A stretch of 64,000 bases of DNA from contig CAMDWG010000014.1 of NCBI GenBank assembly GCA_945878375.1, positions 1-64,000 of the forward strand, read 5' to 3'. The notes under the pieces were generated by a model that saw only the letters and a list, made by a program, of their open reading frames with translations, had not been told where the DNA came from and did not search any database. The number at the start of each line of letters is the position of its first letter. Position 1 is the stretch's first letter. Positions 37,585 to 48,420 of this stretch are shown in pieces. The DNA comes from Roseomonas mucosa. Its GTDB lineage: Bacteria; Pseudomonadota; Alphaproteobacteria; Acetobacterales; Acetobacteraceae. The translations under genes were made by a program, and so were the position numbers.

Positions 37585-38379
37585 ATGGCCAGGACGCTGG
37601 AAGGCCGCACGGCCCTGATCACCGGCTCTACCTCCGGCATCGGGCTCGCCATCGCGCTGCGCTACGCGCGCGAAGGGGCGAAGGTGATGCTGAACGGCTT
37701 CGGCAAGCCGGAGGACATCACCGCCGCCCGCAAGGCTGTGGGGGACGCGATGGGCGTCGCCCTCGCGCCCTATTCTCCCGCCGACATGTCGAAGCCGGCC
37801 GAGATCCGCGCCATGGTCGCGGCCGCGCAAGCGGAGCTCGGCGGCTGCGACATCCTGGTGGACAATGCCGGCATCCAGCATGTCTCGCCGGTCGAGGATT
37901 TCCCGGATGAGCAGTTCGACCGGATCATCGCCATCAACCTCGTCTCCAACTTCCACGCCATCAAGGCTGCGCTGCCGGCGATGAAGGCGAAGGGCTGGGG
38001 CCGGATCATCAACGTCGCCTCCGCCCACGGGCTGGTCGCGAGCCCCTTCAAGACGGCCTATGTCGCGGCGAAGCATGGCGTGGTCGGGCTGACCAAGTCG
38101 GTGGCACTGGAAGTCGCGCGCACCGGCGTGACCTGCAACGCGATCTGCCCCGGCTTCGTCCGTACCCCGCTGGCCGAGGCGCAGGTGCAGCCGCTCGCGG
38201 CGAAGCACGGCGTCAGCGAGGAAAAGGCGCTGACCGACTTCCTGCTGGAACGCCAGCCGACCAAGAAGTGGGTGGAGGTCGAGGAGATCGCGGAAGCCGC
38301 GATGTTCCTGGTCGGGGCCAATAGCGGCTCGATCAACGGCACGAGCCTCTCGATCGATGGCGGCTGGGTTGCGCAGTGA
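37585..38379 (+). CDS. bdhA: 3-hydroxybutyrate dehydrogenase, 264 aa
   Basis: Short-chain dehydrogenase that interconverts 3-hydroxybutyrate and acetoacetate in polyhydroxybutyrate and ketone-body metabolism. The cofactor motif TGSTSGIG is at residues 13-20, DNAGIQH follows, and the catalytic YVAAK is Tyr159-Lys163. The segment ERQPTKKWVEVEEIAEAAMF is characteristic of this enzyme. ATG 37585 has GGAGGA about nine bases upstream; ATG 37579 is too close to that site. Followed by a patatin gene in the same direction, a pairing known in other alphaproteobacteria. Confidence 0.92.
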   Translation: MARTLEGRTALITGSTSGIGLAIALRYAREGAKVMLNGFGKPEDITAARKAVGDAMGVALAPYSPADMSKPAEIRAMVAAAQAELGGCDILVDNAGIQHVSPVEDFPDEQFDRIIAINLVSNFHAIKAALPAMKAKGWGRIINVASAHGLVASPFKTAYVAAKHGVVGLTKSVALEVARTGVTCNAICPGFVRTPLAEAQVQPLAAKHGVSEEKALTDFLLERQPTKKWVEVEEIAEAAMFLVGANSGSINGTSLSIDGGWVAQ

Positions 38380-38387
38380 TTTTCGTG

Positions 38388-38493
38388 CCCTCAGACGCCG
38401 GGCGCCGGCTCCGCCGGCTTGGCTTCGCGCCGGCCACTGTCCCGCTGGGCGGGGATGTCGGGCTGGGCGCGGGCCGCATTCGCGGCCTCGGCC
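38388..38493 (+). repeat. Stem-variable intergenic repeat, copy R1
   Basis: 106 bases beginning CCCTCAGACGCCGGGCG, hairpin GCCGGC-TCC-GCCGGC, linker TTGGCTTCGCG, further palindromes and a terminal hairpin GGCCGC-ATTC-GCGGCC. The same length as copy R3 (48271-48376) with the same linkers but different stem bases. It starts eight bases after the bdhA stop. Confidence 0.7.
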
Positions 38494-38548
38494 AGCTCCG
38501 CTGGCCGCCAGCGGGCTCCCGCGCACACCCGGCGCCTGAGCGCACACG

Positions 38549-39655
38549 ATGATCGAAGACGAGTTTCGCCAGGAAGCGGCCGAGACGCTGGCCAGCGGGC
38601 CCACGCCGCTCTCCCGCCCCGCGGTCGCAAGGCCCCCGGCGCTGAAGCGGATCAACCTGGCGCTGCAAGGCGGCGGCACGCATGGCGCCTTCACCTGGGG
38701 CGCGCTGGAGAGGCTGCTGGAGGATGACCGCCTGGAATTCGAGGCGGTGTCCGGCACCTCCGCCGGCGCGGTGAATGCGGCGGTCCTGGTCCAGGGCCTG
38801 TGCGAGGGCGGCCGGACGGGGGCGAGTGCCGCGCTCGATCGGCTGTGGCGCGATGCCGCGGGGCGGCTTGCGGTCTCGCCCTTGCAGAACACCCCCTTCG
38901 AGAAAGCGGTCTGGGGCTATGACCTGACCTGGTCGGTCGCCTACCAGGCCTTCGAGACGATCACCCGCGTGATGTCCCCCTACCAGCTCAACCCCACCCC
39001 CTATGACTGGAACCCGCTGCGCCCGGTGCTTGAGGAACGGATCGACCCGGAGATCCTGCGGACCGGCAAGGGGCCGAAGCTGTTCATCTCCGCCACCTCG
39101 GTCCGCACCGGCAAGCCACGCGTCTTCACGCGGGAGGAGGTGACGGTGGACGTCATCCTCGCCTCCGCCTGCCTGCCGCAATTCTTCAAGGCGGTGGAGA
39201 TCGACGGCGAGCCCTATTGGGATGGCGGCTATCTCGGCAATCCGGCGCTCTGGCCGCTCTATGAGCAGGGCGGCGCGCCAGACCTGATGCTGGTGCAGCT
39301 GAACCCGACGGTGCGGGAGGAACTGCCGACGCACCCGACGGAGATCATGAACCGCCTGAACGAGATCAGCTTCAACGCCTCCCTGATGGCGGAGATGCGC
39401 GCGATCGACTTCGTGCAGCGCCTGCTGGATGCGGGGCGCCTGGAACAGCCGCGCTACCGCCGCCTGTTCCTGCATGTGATCGAGGACGAGGAACGGATGC
39501 GGCAGTTCAAGCTCTCGACCAAGCTGAACGGCGATTGGCAGTTCCTGCAGACCCTGAAGGGCTATGGCCGGGAGGCCGCCGACAGGTGGCTGGCCGAGAA
39601 TTTCGACAAGCTCGGCCGCGAGAGCAGCGTGGATCTGCGCGCCCGATTCCTCTGA
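38549..39655 (+). CDS. Patatin-like phospholipase family protein, 368 aa
   Basis: Serine acyl hydrolase with a Ser-Asp dyad. The oxyanion loop LALQGGGTHGAF (GGG at 41-43), the nucleophile elbow GTSAG (Ser71) and the catalytic aspartate in YWDGGYLGNP (Asp225) are present. No signal peptide. Next to the 3-hydroxybutyrate dehydrogenase gene it may act in lipid or polyhydroxybutyrate granule metabolism; that is inferred from context. Start ATG 38549 has no strong ribosome site. Confidence 0.9.
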   Translation: MIEDEFRQEAAETLASGPTPLSRPAVARPPALKRINLALQGGGTHGAFTWGALERLLEDDRLEFEAVSGTSAGAVNAAVLVQGLCEGGRTGASAALDRLWRDAAGRLAVSPLQNTPFEKAVWGYDLTWSVAYQAFETITRVMSPYQLNPTPYDWNPLRPVLEERIDPEILRTGKGPKLFISATSVRTGKPRVFTREEVTVDVILASACLPQFFKAVEIDGEPYWDGGYLGNPALWPLYEQGGAPDLMLVQLNPTVREELPTHPTEIMNRLNEISFNASLMAEMRAIDFVQRLLDAGRLEQPRYRRLFLHVIEDEERMRQFKLSTKLNGDWQFLQTLKGYGREAADRWLAENFDKLGRESSVDLRARFL

Positions 39656-39671
39656 AGCGCGCCGCGCGCCC

Positions 39672-40778
39672 TCAGCGGCGGATCAGCACATAGTTCACCT
39701 GCAGGTCGATGGTCACGCCCTTCGGATCGGCGGGCGGCGGGAAGGCCGGCAGGCGAGCACCGCCGAAGGGCAGCGTTGTCGCCAGGTTGAGCGAGGGCGA
39801 GCCGGAGGGCATCACCAGCCGCACGCTGCGGACCGTACCATCCGGCTCCGCGATCACCTGCACCCGCACATTGCCCGATTCCCGCAGCTCGATGGCCCGG
39901 GCCGGGTAGCGCATATTCTCATCCAGCCAGCGGCGGAAGGCCGCGCGCCAATCCGCGCCCACCTCCGCGCCGCTGACGCGGACCTGCGGGTCAGAAGTGG
40001 CGCGGCCTTCGAAGAAGCGCGGATCCACGCGCAGGTCGAGCCCTTGCGCCTGCGGGCGCCCCTGCGGCGGCGTGGGCTCCGCCGGACGGCCAAGCTGGAA
40101 CCCATCGGGCATGAAGAAGGCCCCAGGCGGAAAGCGCGGCGCAGGTTGCGCCGGCGCGGCCTGTGAAGGGGCCGGCTGGACGGGGGCGGGCGGCGCGGGG
40201 CGCGGCGCGGCGGGGGCCGGCGGCGGCGGCACCGGTGGGGCCGGGGCCACGGGCGGGGGCGGCGGGCGCGCGGCCTCGGCCGAGGGGACAGGCGGCGGCG
40301 CCGGGACAGGGGGTGCGGGCACCGGCGGCGTGAGCAAGGGCCGCGTCGGAACCGGTGGGGGCGGCACAGGGGGCGTGGGCGACGCTTCGGCCGGTGGTGG
40401 CGCAGGGGGCGCGCTCAGCGGCGGCGGGGGCGAAGGCGGGGCCGGCAGGCCGGGCGGCGGCTCGATGTCCGGGCGTTCGGGCCGGCCGCCCTCGAAGACG
40501 ATGTCGAAGGCCGGGGGCGGCAAGGCGCGCGAGGGGTCCAGCGACCGCCAGGACAGCACGACCATCGCCGCCACCAGGGCAAGATGCGCCAGCAGCGAGG
40601 CCAGCAGCCATCCGCGCTGGCCGCCACGCGCCGGCACGGAGGGGCGCGCGGGCGCCAGATGGTCGAGGACAGGGTTGGGCGACAAGGGCGGGGGGTCGCG
40701 CCGCGCGGCAAACCGCCGCCGCTCGGTCAGGCGGCGCGGCGGGTGCGAACGTCGATCGGAACGAAGGGGCTCGGACAC
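39672..40778 (-). CDS. TonB-family energy transducer, 368 aa
   Basis: Spans the periplasm to energise outer-membrane receptors. A basic N-terminal stretch of about 50 residues precedes one membrane segment (WLLASLLAHLALVAAMVVLS, residues 57-76), then a very long Pro/Ala/Val repeat region (about 80-230), and a C-terminal domain with FRRWLDENMRYPARAIELRE and GNVRVQVIAEPDGTVRSVRL, the TonB C-terminal fold. I chose GTG 40778; the frame stays open to TTG 40856. There are no ExbB/ExbD genes beside it. Confidence 0.8.
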   Translation of the reverse strand: MSEPLRSDRRSHPPRRLTERRRFAARRDPPPLSPNPVLDHLAPARPSVPARGGQRGWLLASLLAHLALVAAMVVLSWRSLDPSRALPPPAFDIVFEGGRPERPDIEPPPGLPAPPSPPPPLSAPPAPPPAEASPTPPVPPPPVPTRPLLTPPVPAPPVPAPPPVPSAEAARPPPPPVAPAPPVPPPPAPAAPRPAPPAPVQPAPSQAAPAQPAPRFPPGAFFMPDGFQLGRPAEPTPPQGRPQAQGLDLRVDPRFFEGRATSDPQVRVSGAEVGADWRAAFRRWLDENMRYPARAIELRESGNVRVQVIAEPDGTVRSVRLVMPSGSPSLNLATTLPFGGARLPAFPPPADPKGVTIDLQVNYVLIRR

Positions 40779-40908
40779 GGGCGTCCCCGCATAGACGACG
40801 GCCCGCCCGAAGGCGAGAAGGCCGGCGGTCACAGACAGCAACCGTGCCCTGGCCAACAGATTAGGTGATGTCGGGACAATGTGTTCGCGCCACTTGCGCG
40901 AAGAACCC

Positions 40909-40985
40909 TGGCGGACCCGAAGAGATTCGAACTCCTAACCCCCAGATCCGTAGTCTGGTGCTCTATCCAATTGAGCTACGGGTCC
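40909..40985 (-). tRNA. tRNA-Arg (anticodon ACG)
   Basis: A 77-nt tRNA with encoded CCA on the minus strand. Acceptor GGACCCG pairs with CGGGTCC; the anticodon stem is CCAGA/TCTGG with loop CTACGGA and anticodon ACG (A34, normally converted to inosine), reading CGU, CGC and CGA. The T-arm contains GTTCGAATC. Confidence 0.96.
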
Positions 40986-41044
40986 CGCCGGGAGCGCGCA
41001 TGTAGCGGAGCCGAAGGGGGTGCGCAACCCCTCCGGCGGAGGTT

Positions 41045-42157
<1,113 letters not shown>

Positions 42158-42286
42158 GGGCGGTTCTTCCCCCGTTCGTCGTCAGCGCCCTTCCCCGCTC
42201 TGCGGGACGGGCGGGAATGCGACCCACCGCCTGCGCGGCGGGCCTGTCACCCGAAGGCGCGGGCCGGGCCGAAGCCCGGCGCGCGG
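42158..42286. repeat. Hairpin-rich spacer between leuD and leuB
   Basis: 129 bases with several nested inverted repeats, for example CCCGCTCTGCGGG and GGGCCGGGCCGAAGCCCGG. No ORF. It may modulate the downstream leuB part of the transcript, or be another REP-like insertion; it lacks the linkers of the stem-variable family. Confidence 0.4.
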
Positions 42287-42898
42287 TCAGGCATAAAGCC
42301 AGGGCTGCGCGGCCTTCTGCCGCGCCTCGTAATCGTCGATCGTCGGTGCGTGCTGCATGGTCTGGCCGATATCGTCCAGGCCATTCAGCAGCAGGTGCTT
42401 GCGGAAGGCATCCACCTCGAAGGGGATTTCCTCTCCGTTCGGGCGCACCACCACCTGGCGTGCCAGGTCCACGGTGACGCGGGCATTGGCGCCGAGCTTC
42501 GCATCGTCCATCAGCTTGTCGCAGATCTCCCGCGGCAGGCGGATCGGCAGGATGCCGTTCTTGAAGCTGTTGTTGTGGAAGATGTCGCCGAAGGACGGCG
42601 CGATGACGCAGCGGATGCCGAAATCCAGCAGCGCCCAGGGCGCGTGCTCACGCGACGACCCGCAGCCGAAATTGTCATGCGCCACCAGCACCTCGGCCTG
42701 CCGCCAGGGGTCCTGGTTCAGCACGAAATCCGGGTTCTCGCTGCCATCGTCGCGGTAGCGGATATTGGCGAACAGGTGCTTGCCGAGGCCGGTGCGCGCG
42801 ATGGTCTTCAGGAAGCGGCCCGGGATGATCTTGTCGGTGTCGACATTCGCCTGCGGCAGGGGTGCCGCGATGCCGGTCAGGGTCGTGAAAGCGCGCAT
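42287..42898 (-). CDS. leuD: 3-isopropylmalate dehydratase small subunit LeuD, 203 aa
   Basis: Small subunit of isopropylmalate isomerase. Conserved [36 protein letters not shown] and [13 protein letters not shown] are present. I take ATG 42898, two bases after the leuC stop, rather than an upstream in-frame ATG inside leuC, because [14 protein letters not shown] is the usual N-terminus. Works with LeuC. Confidence 0.95.
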   Translation of the reverse strand: MRAFTTLTGIAAPLPQANVDTDKIIPGRFLKTIARTGLGKHLFANIRYRDDGSENPDFVLNQDPWRQAEVLVAHDNFGCGSSREHAPWALLDFGIRCVIAPSFGDIFHNNSFKNGILPIRLPREICDKLMDDAKLGANARVTVDLARQVVVRPNGEEIPFEVDAFRKHLLLNGLDDIGQTMQHAPTIDDYEARQKAAQPWLYA

Positions 42899-42899
42899 C

Positions 42900-44342
42900 T
42901 CAGTTGCTCCCCGCCATGGTCGTTTGGGGCTGGAAATCGCGCACATCGGCCAGGCGCCCGGCGAGCGCCGCGGCGGCGGCCATGGCGGGGCTCAGCAGAT
43001 GCGTCCGCCCGCCCGGGCCCTGGCGGCCTTCGAAGTTGCGGTTGGATGTGCTGGCGCTGCGCTGGCCGGGCTTCAGCTTATCCGGGTTCATGCCGAGGCA
43101 CATGGAACAGCCGGCCTCGCGCCATTCGAAGCCCGCTTCTTTCAGGATGCGGTCGAGCCCTTCTTCCTCGGCCTGCGCCTTCACGAGGCCGGAGCCGGGA
43201 ACCACCATGGCGCGCACGCCATCGGCCACCTTGCGGCCCTTGGCGATGGCGGCGGCGATGCGAATGTCCTCGATGCGGCTGTTGGTGCAGGAGCCGATGA
43301 AGACGACATCCACCTTCAGGTCCTGCAGCCGCTGGCCGGGCGTGACGCCCATATATTCCACCATCCGCTGCACCTGCACGCGGCGGCCCTCATCGGCGTA
43401 GTCGGCCGGGTTCGGGATGACGCCGTCGATCGGCAGCACATCTTCCGGTGAGGTGCCCCAGGTCACCTGCGGGATGATCTCCGCGGCATCGAGGCGCACT
43501 TCCTTGTCGAACACCGCATCAGCATCCGAAGGCAGCGTCTTCCACCACGCCACGGCGCGGTCATAGGCCTCGCCCTTCGGCGCGAAGGGGCGGCCCTTCA
43601 CGTAGTCGAAGGTGGTCTGATCCGGGGCGACCATGCCGGCGCGCGCGCCGGCCTCGATCGACATGTTGCAGACCGTCATGCGGCCGGCCATGTCGAGCGC
43701 GCGGATCGCCTCGCCGGCGAATTCGATCACATGGCCGGTGCCGCCGGCCGTGCCGATCTTGCCGATGATCGCCAGCACGATGTCCTTCGCCGTGCAGCCC
43801 ACCGGCAGCACGCCGTCCACCGTCACGCGCATGTTCTTCGCCGGCTTCTGCAGCAGCGTCTGGGTGGCGAGCACATGCTCGACCTCGGACGTGCCGATAC
43901 CGAAGGCCAGCGCGCCGAGCGCGCCATGGGTCGAGGTGTGGCTGTCGCCGCAGACGATGGTCATCCCCGGCAGCGACAGGCCAAGCTCCGGCCCGATCAC
44001 ATGCACGATGCCCTGCCGCGCATCGGTCAGCGGGATGTAGGGGACGCCGAATTCCTTGACGTTCTTCTCGAGCGTCTCGACCTGCTGGCGGCTCTCGGGG
44101 TCCTCGATGGTGCCGTAGCGGGACGCGTCGGTGGCGATGTTGTGGTCCACCACCGCGATGGTCGCATCCGGCCTACGCACCTTGCGTCCGGCCATCCGCA
44201 GCCCTTCGAAGGCCTGCGGGCTGGTGACCTCATGCGTCAGGTGCTTGTCGATGTAGAGGATCGCCGTGCCATCCGGGAGCGTCTCGACGACATGGGCGTC
44301 CCAGATCTTGTCGAACAACGTGCGCGGTTTTGCGGCGGACAT
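42900..44342 (-). CDS. leuC: 3-isopropylmalate dehydratase large subunit LeuC, 480 aa
   Basis: Aconitase-family enzyme of leucine synthesis with a 4Fe-4S cluster. The cluster cysteines lie in [16 protein letters not shown] and in [13 protein letters not shown]. The N-terminus [20 protein letters not shown] and the substrate motif [20 protein letters not shown] are typical. It follows rplS after 122 bases containing a terminator-like hairpin, so it probably has its own promoter. Confidence 0.96.
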   Translation of the reverse strand: MSAAKPRTLFDKIWDAHVVETLPDGTAILYIDKHLTHEVTSPQAFEGLRMAGRKVRRPDATIAVVDHNIATDASRYGTIEDPESRQQVETLEKNVKEFGVPYIPLTDARQGIVHVIGPELGLSLPGMTIVCGDSHTSTHGALGALAFGIGTSEVEHVLATQTLLQKPAKNMRVTVDGVLPVGCTAKDIVLAIIGKIGTAGGTGHVIEFAGEAIRALDMAGRMTVCNMSIEAGARAGMVAPDQTTFDYVKGRPFAPKGEAYDRAVAWWKTLPSDADAVFDKEVRLDAAEIIPQVTWGTSPEDVLPIDGVIPNPADYADEGRRVQVQRMVEYMGVTPGQRLQDLKVDVVFIGSCTNSRIEDIRIAAAIAKGRKVADGVRAMVVPGSGLVKAQAEEEGLDRILKEAGFEWREAGCSMCLGMNPDKLKPGQRSASTSNRNFEGRQGPGGRTHLLSPAMAAAAALAGRLADVRDFQPQTTMAGSN

Positions 44343-44420
44343 GCGTTTCCCCTACCCCATCTGTCCTGGTGCCGGCGCTCGTTGCCAGCGGCGCATGGGC
44401 TGCGGCCGCGATCCCCGGCA

Positions 44421-44457
44421 AAGCAAAACCCGCGCGCCCGGTCGGGGCGCGCGGGTT
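44421..44457 (-). terminator. Terminator-like hairpin after rplS
   Basis: On the minus strand AACCCGCGCGCCC pairs perfectly with GGGCGCGCGGGTT (13 bp, five-base loop) eight bases after the rplS stop and is followed by TTGCTTTG. A modest T-run. It probably ends the ffh-rplS transcript before leuC. Confidence 0.7.
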
Positions 44458-44464
44458 CGTCGCT

Positions 44465-44845
44465 TCAGCCTTCGGCCTGCGTAGTCTCGCGGGCCTTTTC
44501 CTGGATGCGGGCGGACTTGCCGGTCCGGCCGCGCAGGTAATAGAGCTTCGCGCGCCGCACCCGGCCGCGACGCACCACCTGGATCTCCGCCACATTCGGC
44601 GAATAGAGCGGGAAGATACGCTCCACGCCCTCGCCGTAGGACAGCTTGCGGACGGTGAAGTTGCTGTTCACGCCGCGGTTGGACCGCGCGATGCACACGC
44701 CTTCATAGGCCTGGGTGCGGATGCGCTCGCCCTCGACCACCTTCACCATGACGCGCACGGTGTCGCCCGCGTTGAAGACCGGCGTCGGCCGGGCGGCGGA
44801 AAGGCGGGCCTGCTGGTCCGCCTCGAACTGCTGGAGCAGGTTCAT
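44465..44845 (-). CDS. rplS: Large ribosomal subunit protein bL19, 126 aa
   Basis: Ribosomal protein at the interface of the subunits. Contains [40 protein letters not shown] and [18 protein letters not shown]. The length is normal with a short acidic tail. Last gene of the ffh-rpsP-rimM-trmD-rplS operon, 26 bp after trmD. Confidence 0.96.
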   Translation of the reverse strand: MNLLQQFEADQQARLSAARPTPVFNAGDTVRVMVKVVEGERIRTQAYEGVCIARSNRGVNSNFTVRKLSYGEGVERIFPLYSPNVAEIQVVRRGRVRRAKLYYLRGRTGKSARIQEKARETTQAEG

Positions 44846-44871
44846 CTGAGTGGTTCCCTTCTTGAGTGCGT

Positions 44872-45702
44872 TTAGAGCAGATCGCCCGAAGGCGGTATCG
44901 CCCGGAGGCGTGAATCTGCTATCCAATGGGGTGCGGCCGGGGCGGGGGCGTCGTCGCGCCCCGCCCTGCCCGCGTCTGGTTCGGCGTGCCGCGCGAGATG
45001 CTTGGCCCAGAGGTCTGGGCGCCGCGCACGGGTGGTGTCTTCCGCCCGCGCCCGGCGCCACCGGGCGACCTCCGCATGATGGCCGGAGAGGAGAACCTCC
45101 GGCACGGTCCGGCCCTGCCATTCGGCCGGCCGCGTGTAGTGCGGGTATTCGAGCAGGCCTTCCGGGCCGTGGCTTTCCTCGACCGCGCTCGCGGCGGCGC
45201 CCATCACCCCCGGCAGCAGCCGCACGCAGGCATCGAGCAGCAGCAGCGCCGCCACCTCGCCGCCCGACAGCACGACATCGCCGACCGAAAGTTCGAGCAT
45301 CCCGCGCTCCTCGATCACGCGCTGGTCCACACCCTCATACCGCCCGCAGAGCAACACGAGGCCGGGCCCGGCGGCGAGGTCGCGCACCAGCGCCTGGTCC
45401 AAAACCTGACCACGGGGCGTGAGGTAGATGACCGGCGCGCCCGGATTGGCTGCGACCGCGGCGCCGATGGCGGCATCGACCACATCCGGCCGCATCACCA
45501 TGCCCGCCCCGCCCCCGAAGGGCGTGTCGTCCACGGTGCGGTGCCGGTCATGGGCGAAGCCACGAATATCGGTCGCCTCGATCGCCCAGCGTTCCTCCCG
45601 CAGCGCCTTGCCGGCGAGCGAAAGGCCGAGGGGGCCGGGGAACATCTCCGGGAACAGCGTCAGCACCGAAGCGCGCCAGGGCTGGCGATCAGACGTGGTC
45701 AT
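44872..45702 (-). CDS. trmD: tRNA (guanine37-N1)-methyltransferase TrmD, 276 aa
   Basis: Methylates G37 of tRNAs to prevent frameshifting. The trefoil-knot SAM-binding region is seen in [16 protein letters not shown] and [20 protein letters not shown], and [18 protein letters not shown] is conserved. The start ATG 45702 overlaps the rimM stop. The C-terminal 40 residues are variable; the last 15 ([15 protein letters not shown]) are encoded within an intergenic-type palindromic repeat (44874-44920), so the protein has been extended by the repeat. Confidence 0.95.
   Translation of the reverse strand: MTTSDRQPWRASVLTLFPEMFPGPLGLSLAGKALREERWAIEATDIRGFAHDRHRTVDDTPFGGGAGMVMRPDVVDAAIGAAVAANPGAPVIYLTPRGQVLDQALVRDLAAGPGLVLLCGRYEGVDQRVIEERGMLELSVGDVVLSGGEVAALLLLDACVRLLPGVMGAAASAVEESHGPEGLLEYPHYTRPAEWQGRTVPEVLLSGHHAEVARWRRARAEDTTRARRPDLWAKHLARHAEPDAGRAGRDDAPAPAAPHWIADSRLRAIPPSGDLL
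44874..44920. repeat. AGAGCAGAT palindromic element, copy 2, inside the trmD 3' end
   Basis: Matches the element at 23729-23777 at both ends (AGAGCAGATCGC and GGCGTGAATCTGCT) and in its inner hairpin pattern, though the right arm has lost its last bases. It overlaps the trmD stop codon at 44872-44874 by one base and encodes the preceding 15 codons. Confidence 0.7.
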
Positions 45703-46304
45703 GCCGCGTCCTCCCCATCCTGGGCCCCATCCTGGGGCGCGACGGTCACCTCCGCCGGCGGCACGATGACGACGCGGCCACCCGCGACATCCACCACCGG
45801 CACCACGGCCTTGGTGAAGGGCAGCAGCCTCTCCGCGCCCGCATCCTCGATGACAAGGAAGGGGCCGGCGCCATACTCCTCCACGCTCCGCACCGTGCCG
45901 AGCGCCGTGCCGTCTTCCGCGAAGGCCAGCAGGCCTTCCAGGTCGCACAGCAGGAACTCGTCCGGGTCGGCGGGCGGGGGCAGAAGGTCGCGCTCGACAT
46001 AGAGCTTGGTGCCCGTCAGCCGCGCCGCGGCGTCGCGATCCGCGATGCCCTCGATACGGCCGATCCCGCCCGGCATCGGCGTCACGGCGAAGCGCCGCGC
46101 CCCCGTCGCGTCGGACAGCGGCCCGTAGCGGCCAAGCGTCAGCGGGTCTTCCGTGAAGGCGTGCAGGCGCACCAGGCCCCGCACGCCGTGCGGCCGCCCG
46201 ATCTCGCCCAGCAGCACGCGGCGCGCGACGGGACGCAGGGCACCAGCCGCACGCGACGGCTGCGCCCCCCCCTCACCGCTCGCGACCACCTGCTTCACGG
46301 ACAC
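45699..46304 (-). CDS. rimM: Ribosome maturation factor RimM, 201 aa
   Basis: Assembly factor of the 30S subunit, binding near S19. The N-terminal beta-barrel begins [20 protein letters not shown]; the PRC-barrel part contains [13 protein letters not shown] and [13 protein letters not shown]. Start GTG 46304 gives a 28-residue extension; a second GTG at 46298 is possible. The C-terminus is acidic. Confidence 0.93.
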   Translation of the reverse strand: MSVKQVVASGEGGAQPSRAAGALRPVARRVLLGEIGRPHGVRGLVRLHAFTEDPLTLGRYGPLSDATGARRFAVTPMPGGIGRIEGIADRDAAARLTGTKLYVERDLLPPPADPDEFLLCDLEGLLAFAEDGTALGTVRSVEEYGAGPFLVIEDAGAERLLPFTKAVVPVVDVAGGRVVIVPPAEVTVAPQDGAQDGEDAA

Positions 46305-46330
46305 GGCCCGTCAGCCCGCCTGGCTTATGC

Positions 46331-46672
46331 TCAGCCCGCGGCCGCGGCGGCGGCGGCGGCGCGTTCCTGCGCCTTCTTCTTCGGCGCGCCCTTGATGGGC
46401 TGCTCCGGGAAGACGGGCATCGGCGCGAGGCCAGCATGGCCGAGGAACTTCGCCACGCGGTCCGTCGGCAGCGCGCCGACCGACTTCCAGTGGTTGATGC
46501 GCTCGGCGAACAGACGCACGCGATCCGGATGATCGGACGGCAGCATCGGGTTGTAGGAGCCGAGCTTCTCGATGAAGCGGCCATCGCGCGGGCTGCGGCT
46601 GTCGGCCACCACGATGTGGTAGTAGGGACGCTTCTTGGCGCCAGCGCGCGCGAGGCGGATCTTGAGGCCCAT
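46331..46672 (-). CDS. rpsP: Small ribosomal subunit protein bS16, 113 aa
   Basis: Starts [20 protein letters not shown], diagnostic for the family; [20 protein letters not shown] follows. The C-terminal 25 residues are a Lys/Ala-rich extension, normal for alphaproteobacteria. Between ffh and rimM. Confidence 0.96.
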   Translation of the reverse strand: MGLKIRLARAGAKKRPYYHIVVADSRSPRDGRFIEKLGSYNPMLPSDHPDRVRLFAERINHWKSVGALPTDRVAKFLGHAGLAPMPVFPEQPIKGAPKKKAQERAAAAAAAAG

Positions 46673-46690
46673 AAGTCCTGACTCTCCTGT

Positions 46691-48076
46691 CTAGAAAGGT
46701 CTGCGGTTTCCAAGGCCCGGCATCAGCGCGGAGAGCCCCCCGCGCATCAATCCCTTCTGGCCCAGCTTGTTCATCCGCTTCATCATCGCGGACATCTCGT
46801 CGAACTGCTTCAGCAGCTTGTTCACCTCCTGCACGGAGGTGCCGGAGCCGGCGGCGATCCGCTTCTTGCGGCTGGCCTTGAGCAGGTCGGGGTGGCGGCG
46901 TTCCTTCGGCGTCATGCTGCCGATGATGGCGGCCTGGCGCTTCAGCATGGACTGATCGAGGTTCGCATCCTCGATCTGCTTCTTGATCTTGCCCACGCCG
47001 GGCAGCATGCCGAGCATGCCCGACAGCGAGCCCATCTTGTTGATCTGCTTCAGCTGCTGCGCGTAATCCTCGAGGTCGAACGACCCCTTCTGCATCTTCT
47101 TGGCGAGCTTTTCGGCTTCCGCCTGATCCATCGTATCCGCCGCCCGCTCGACGAGGGAGACGATGTCGCCCATGCCGAGGATGCGGTTGGCGATGCGATC
47201 GGGGTGGAAATCCTCCAGCGCATCCAGCTTCTCGCCCGCGCCGAGCAGCTTGATCGGCGCGCCGGTGACGGCCCGCATGGACAGCGCAGCACCACCGCGC
47301 GCATCGCCATCGACGCGCGTCATGACAACGCCCGTCACGCCCACCTTGTCCTGGAAGGCGCGGGCGGTGTTCACCGCGTCCTGGCCGGTCATGGCGTCCA
47401 CGACCAGCAGCGTCTCATGCGGTTTCACGAGCGCCTTCACCGCGCTCACTTCGGCCATCAGCGCATCGTCGATGGCAAGGCGGCCGGCAGTGTCGAGGAT
47501 GACGACGTCGTAGAGCTCGCGCTTCGCCACATCCATGGCGCGTTCCGCGATCTGGATCGGCGTCTGGCCGGCGATGATGGGCAACGCCGTGACCTCGGCC
47601 TGCTGCGCCAGCGTCTGCAACTGCAGCTGCGCGGCCGGGCGGTGCACGTCGAGGGAGGCGAGCAGGACCTTCTTCCGCTCGCGCGCACGAAGGCGCAGCG
47701 CGATCTTGCCGGAGGTGGTGGTCTTGCCCGAGCCCTGCAGGCCGACCATCAGGATCGGCACCGGTGCCGGGGCGTTGAGGTCGATGCCCCGCTTGCCGTC
47801 ATCCGTCCCACCGCCGCCGAGCGCTTCCACCAGCGCGTCGTTGACGATCTTGACCACCTGCTGGGCCGGCGAGACGGAGCGGATGACCTCCGCCCCCACG
47901 GCGCGTTCCCGCACCTTGGCCGTCAGGTCCTTCACAACCGGCAGGGCGACATCGGCCTCCAGCAGCGCCACGCGCACTTCGCGCAGCGCTTCCTGGACAT
48001 CGGCCTCCGTCAGCGCGCCACGGCGGCGCAGCTTGTCGAAGACGCCTGTCAGCCTGTTACCCAGGGCCTCGAACAT
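46691..48076 (-). CDS. ffh: Signal recognition particle protein Ffh, 461 aa
   Basis: GTPase that targets ribosomes translating membrane proteins. N domain from MFEALGNRLTGVFDKLRRRG; G domain with GLQGSGKTTTSGKIALRLR, DTAGRLAIDDALM and TRVDGDARGGAAL; methionine-rich M domain at the C-terminus (KMGSLSGMLGMLPGVGKIKK). ATG 48076 is the family start. First gene of the ffh-rpsP-rimM-trmD-rplS operon. Confidence 0.96.
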   Translation of the reverse strand: MFEALGNRLTGVFDKLRRRGALTEADVQEALREVRVALLEADVALPVVKDLTAKVRERAVGAEVIRSVSPAQQVVKIVNDALVEALGGGGTDDGKRGIDLNAPAPVPILMVGLQGSGKTTTSGKIALRLRARERKKVLLASLDVHRPAAQLQLQTLAQQAEVTALPIIAGQTPIQIAERAMDVAKRELYDVVILDTAGRLAIDDALMAEVSAVKALVKPHETLLVVDAMTGQDAVNTARAFQDKVGVTGVVMTRVDGDARGGAALSMRAVTGAPIKLLGAGEKLDALEDFHPDRIANRILGMGDIVSLVERAADTMDQAEAEKLAKKMQKGSFDLEDYAQQLKQINKMGSLSGMLGMLPGVGKIKKQIEDANLDQSMLKRQAAIIGSMTPKERRHPDLLKASRKKRIAAGSGTSVQEVNKLLKQFDEMSAMMKRMNKLGQKGLMRGGLSALMPGLGNRRPF

Positions 48077-48270
48077 GAGGGCCGGTGGTTCCTTCCGTTG
48101 CGGTCGCCCCAAACGGTATCGCGCCGCTGCGCGAGTCTTCGCGGAGCGACGGAGCCCGCCCCCCGTCGGGGCCGGCGAAAGGTCCAGGGCGGACCATGAA
48201 GGAGGGTGTCTAGGCCCGTCGCGGGCCTAGGGTCAAGCCGATCGCATGAGTGCTGACGGCCGGCACCGCC

Positions 48271-48376
48271 GGCCGAGGCCGCGAAGCGGCCCGCGCACCA
48301 ACCGACCTAGCGGCCTGGTGCGCCAGTAGCCTGCGCGGAAGCCAAGCGCGCGGAGCGCGCGCCCGGCGTCTGAGGG
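48271..48376 (-). repeat. Stem-variable intergenic repeat, copy R3
   Basis: 106 bases on the minus strand: CCCTCAGACGCCGGGCG, hairpin GCGCGC-TCC-GCGCGC, linker TTGGCTTCCGCG, an internal hairpin (GGCGCACCA / TGGTGCGC) and a terminal hairpin GGCCGC-TTC-GCGGCC followed by CTCGGCC. It lies directly after the infC terminator in the same orientation. The rest of the 335-base gap before ffh shows no gene. Confidence 0.7.
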
Positions 48377-48380
48377 TAAA

Positions 48381-48420
48381 CAAAAACCCCAAATAGCCGA
48401 CCACAGGCCGGCTATTTGGG
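48381..48420 (-). terminator. Rho-independent terminator overlapping the infC stop
   Basis: On the minus strand CCCAAATAGCCG (which contains the infC stop TAG) pairs with CGGCTATTTGGG over 12 bp with a nine-base loop, followed by GTTTTTG. A clear intrinsic terminator; the last codons of infC form its left arm. Confidence 0.88.
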
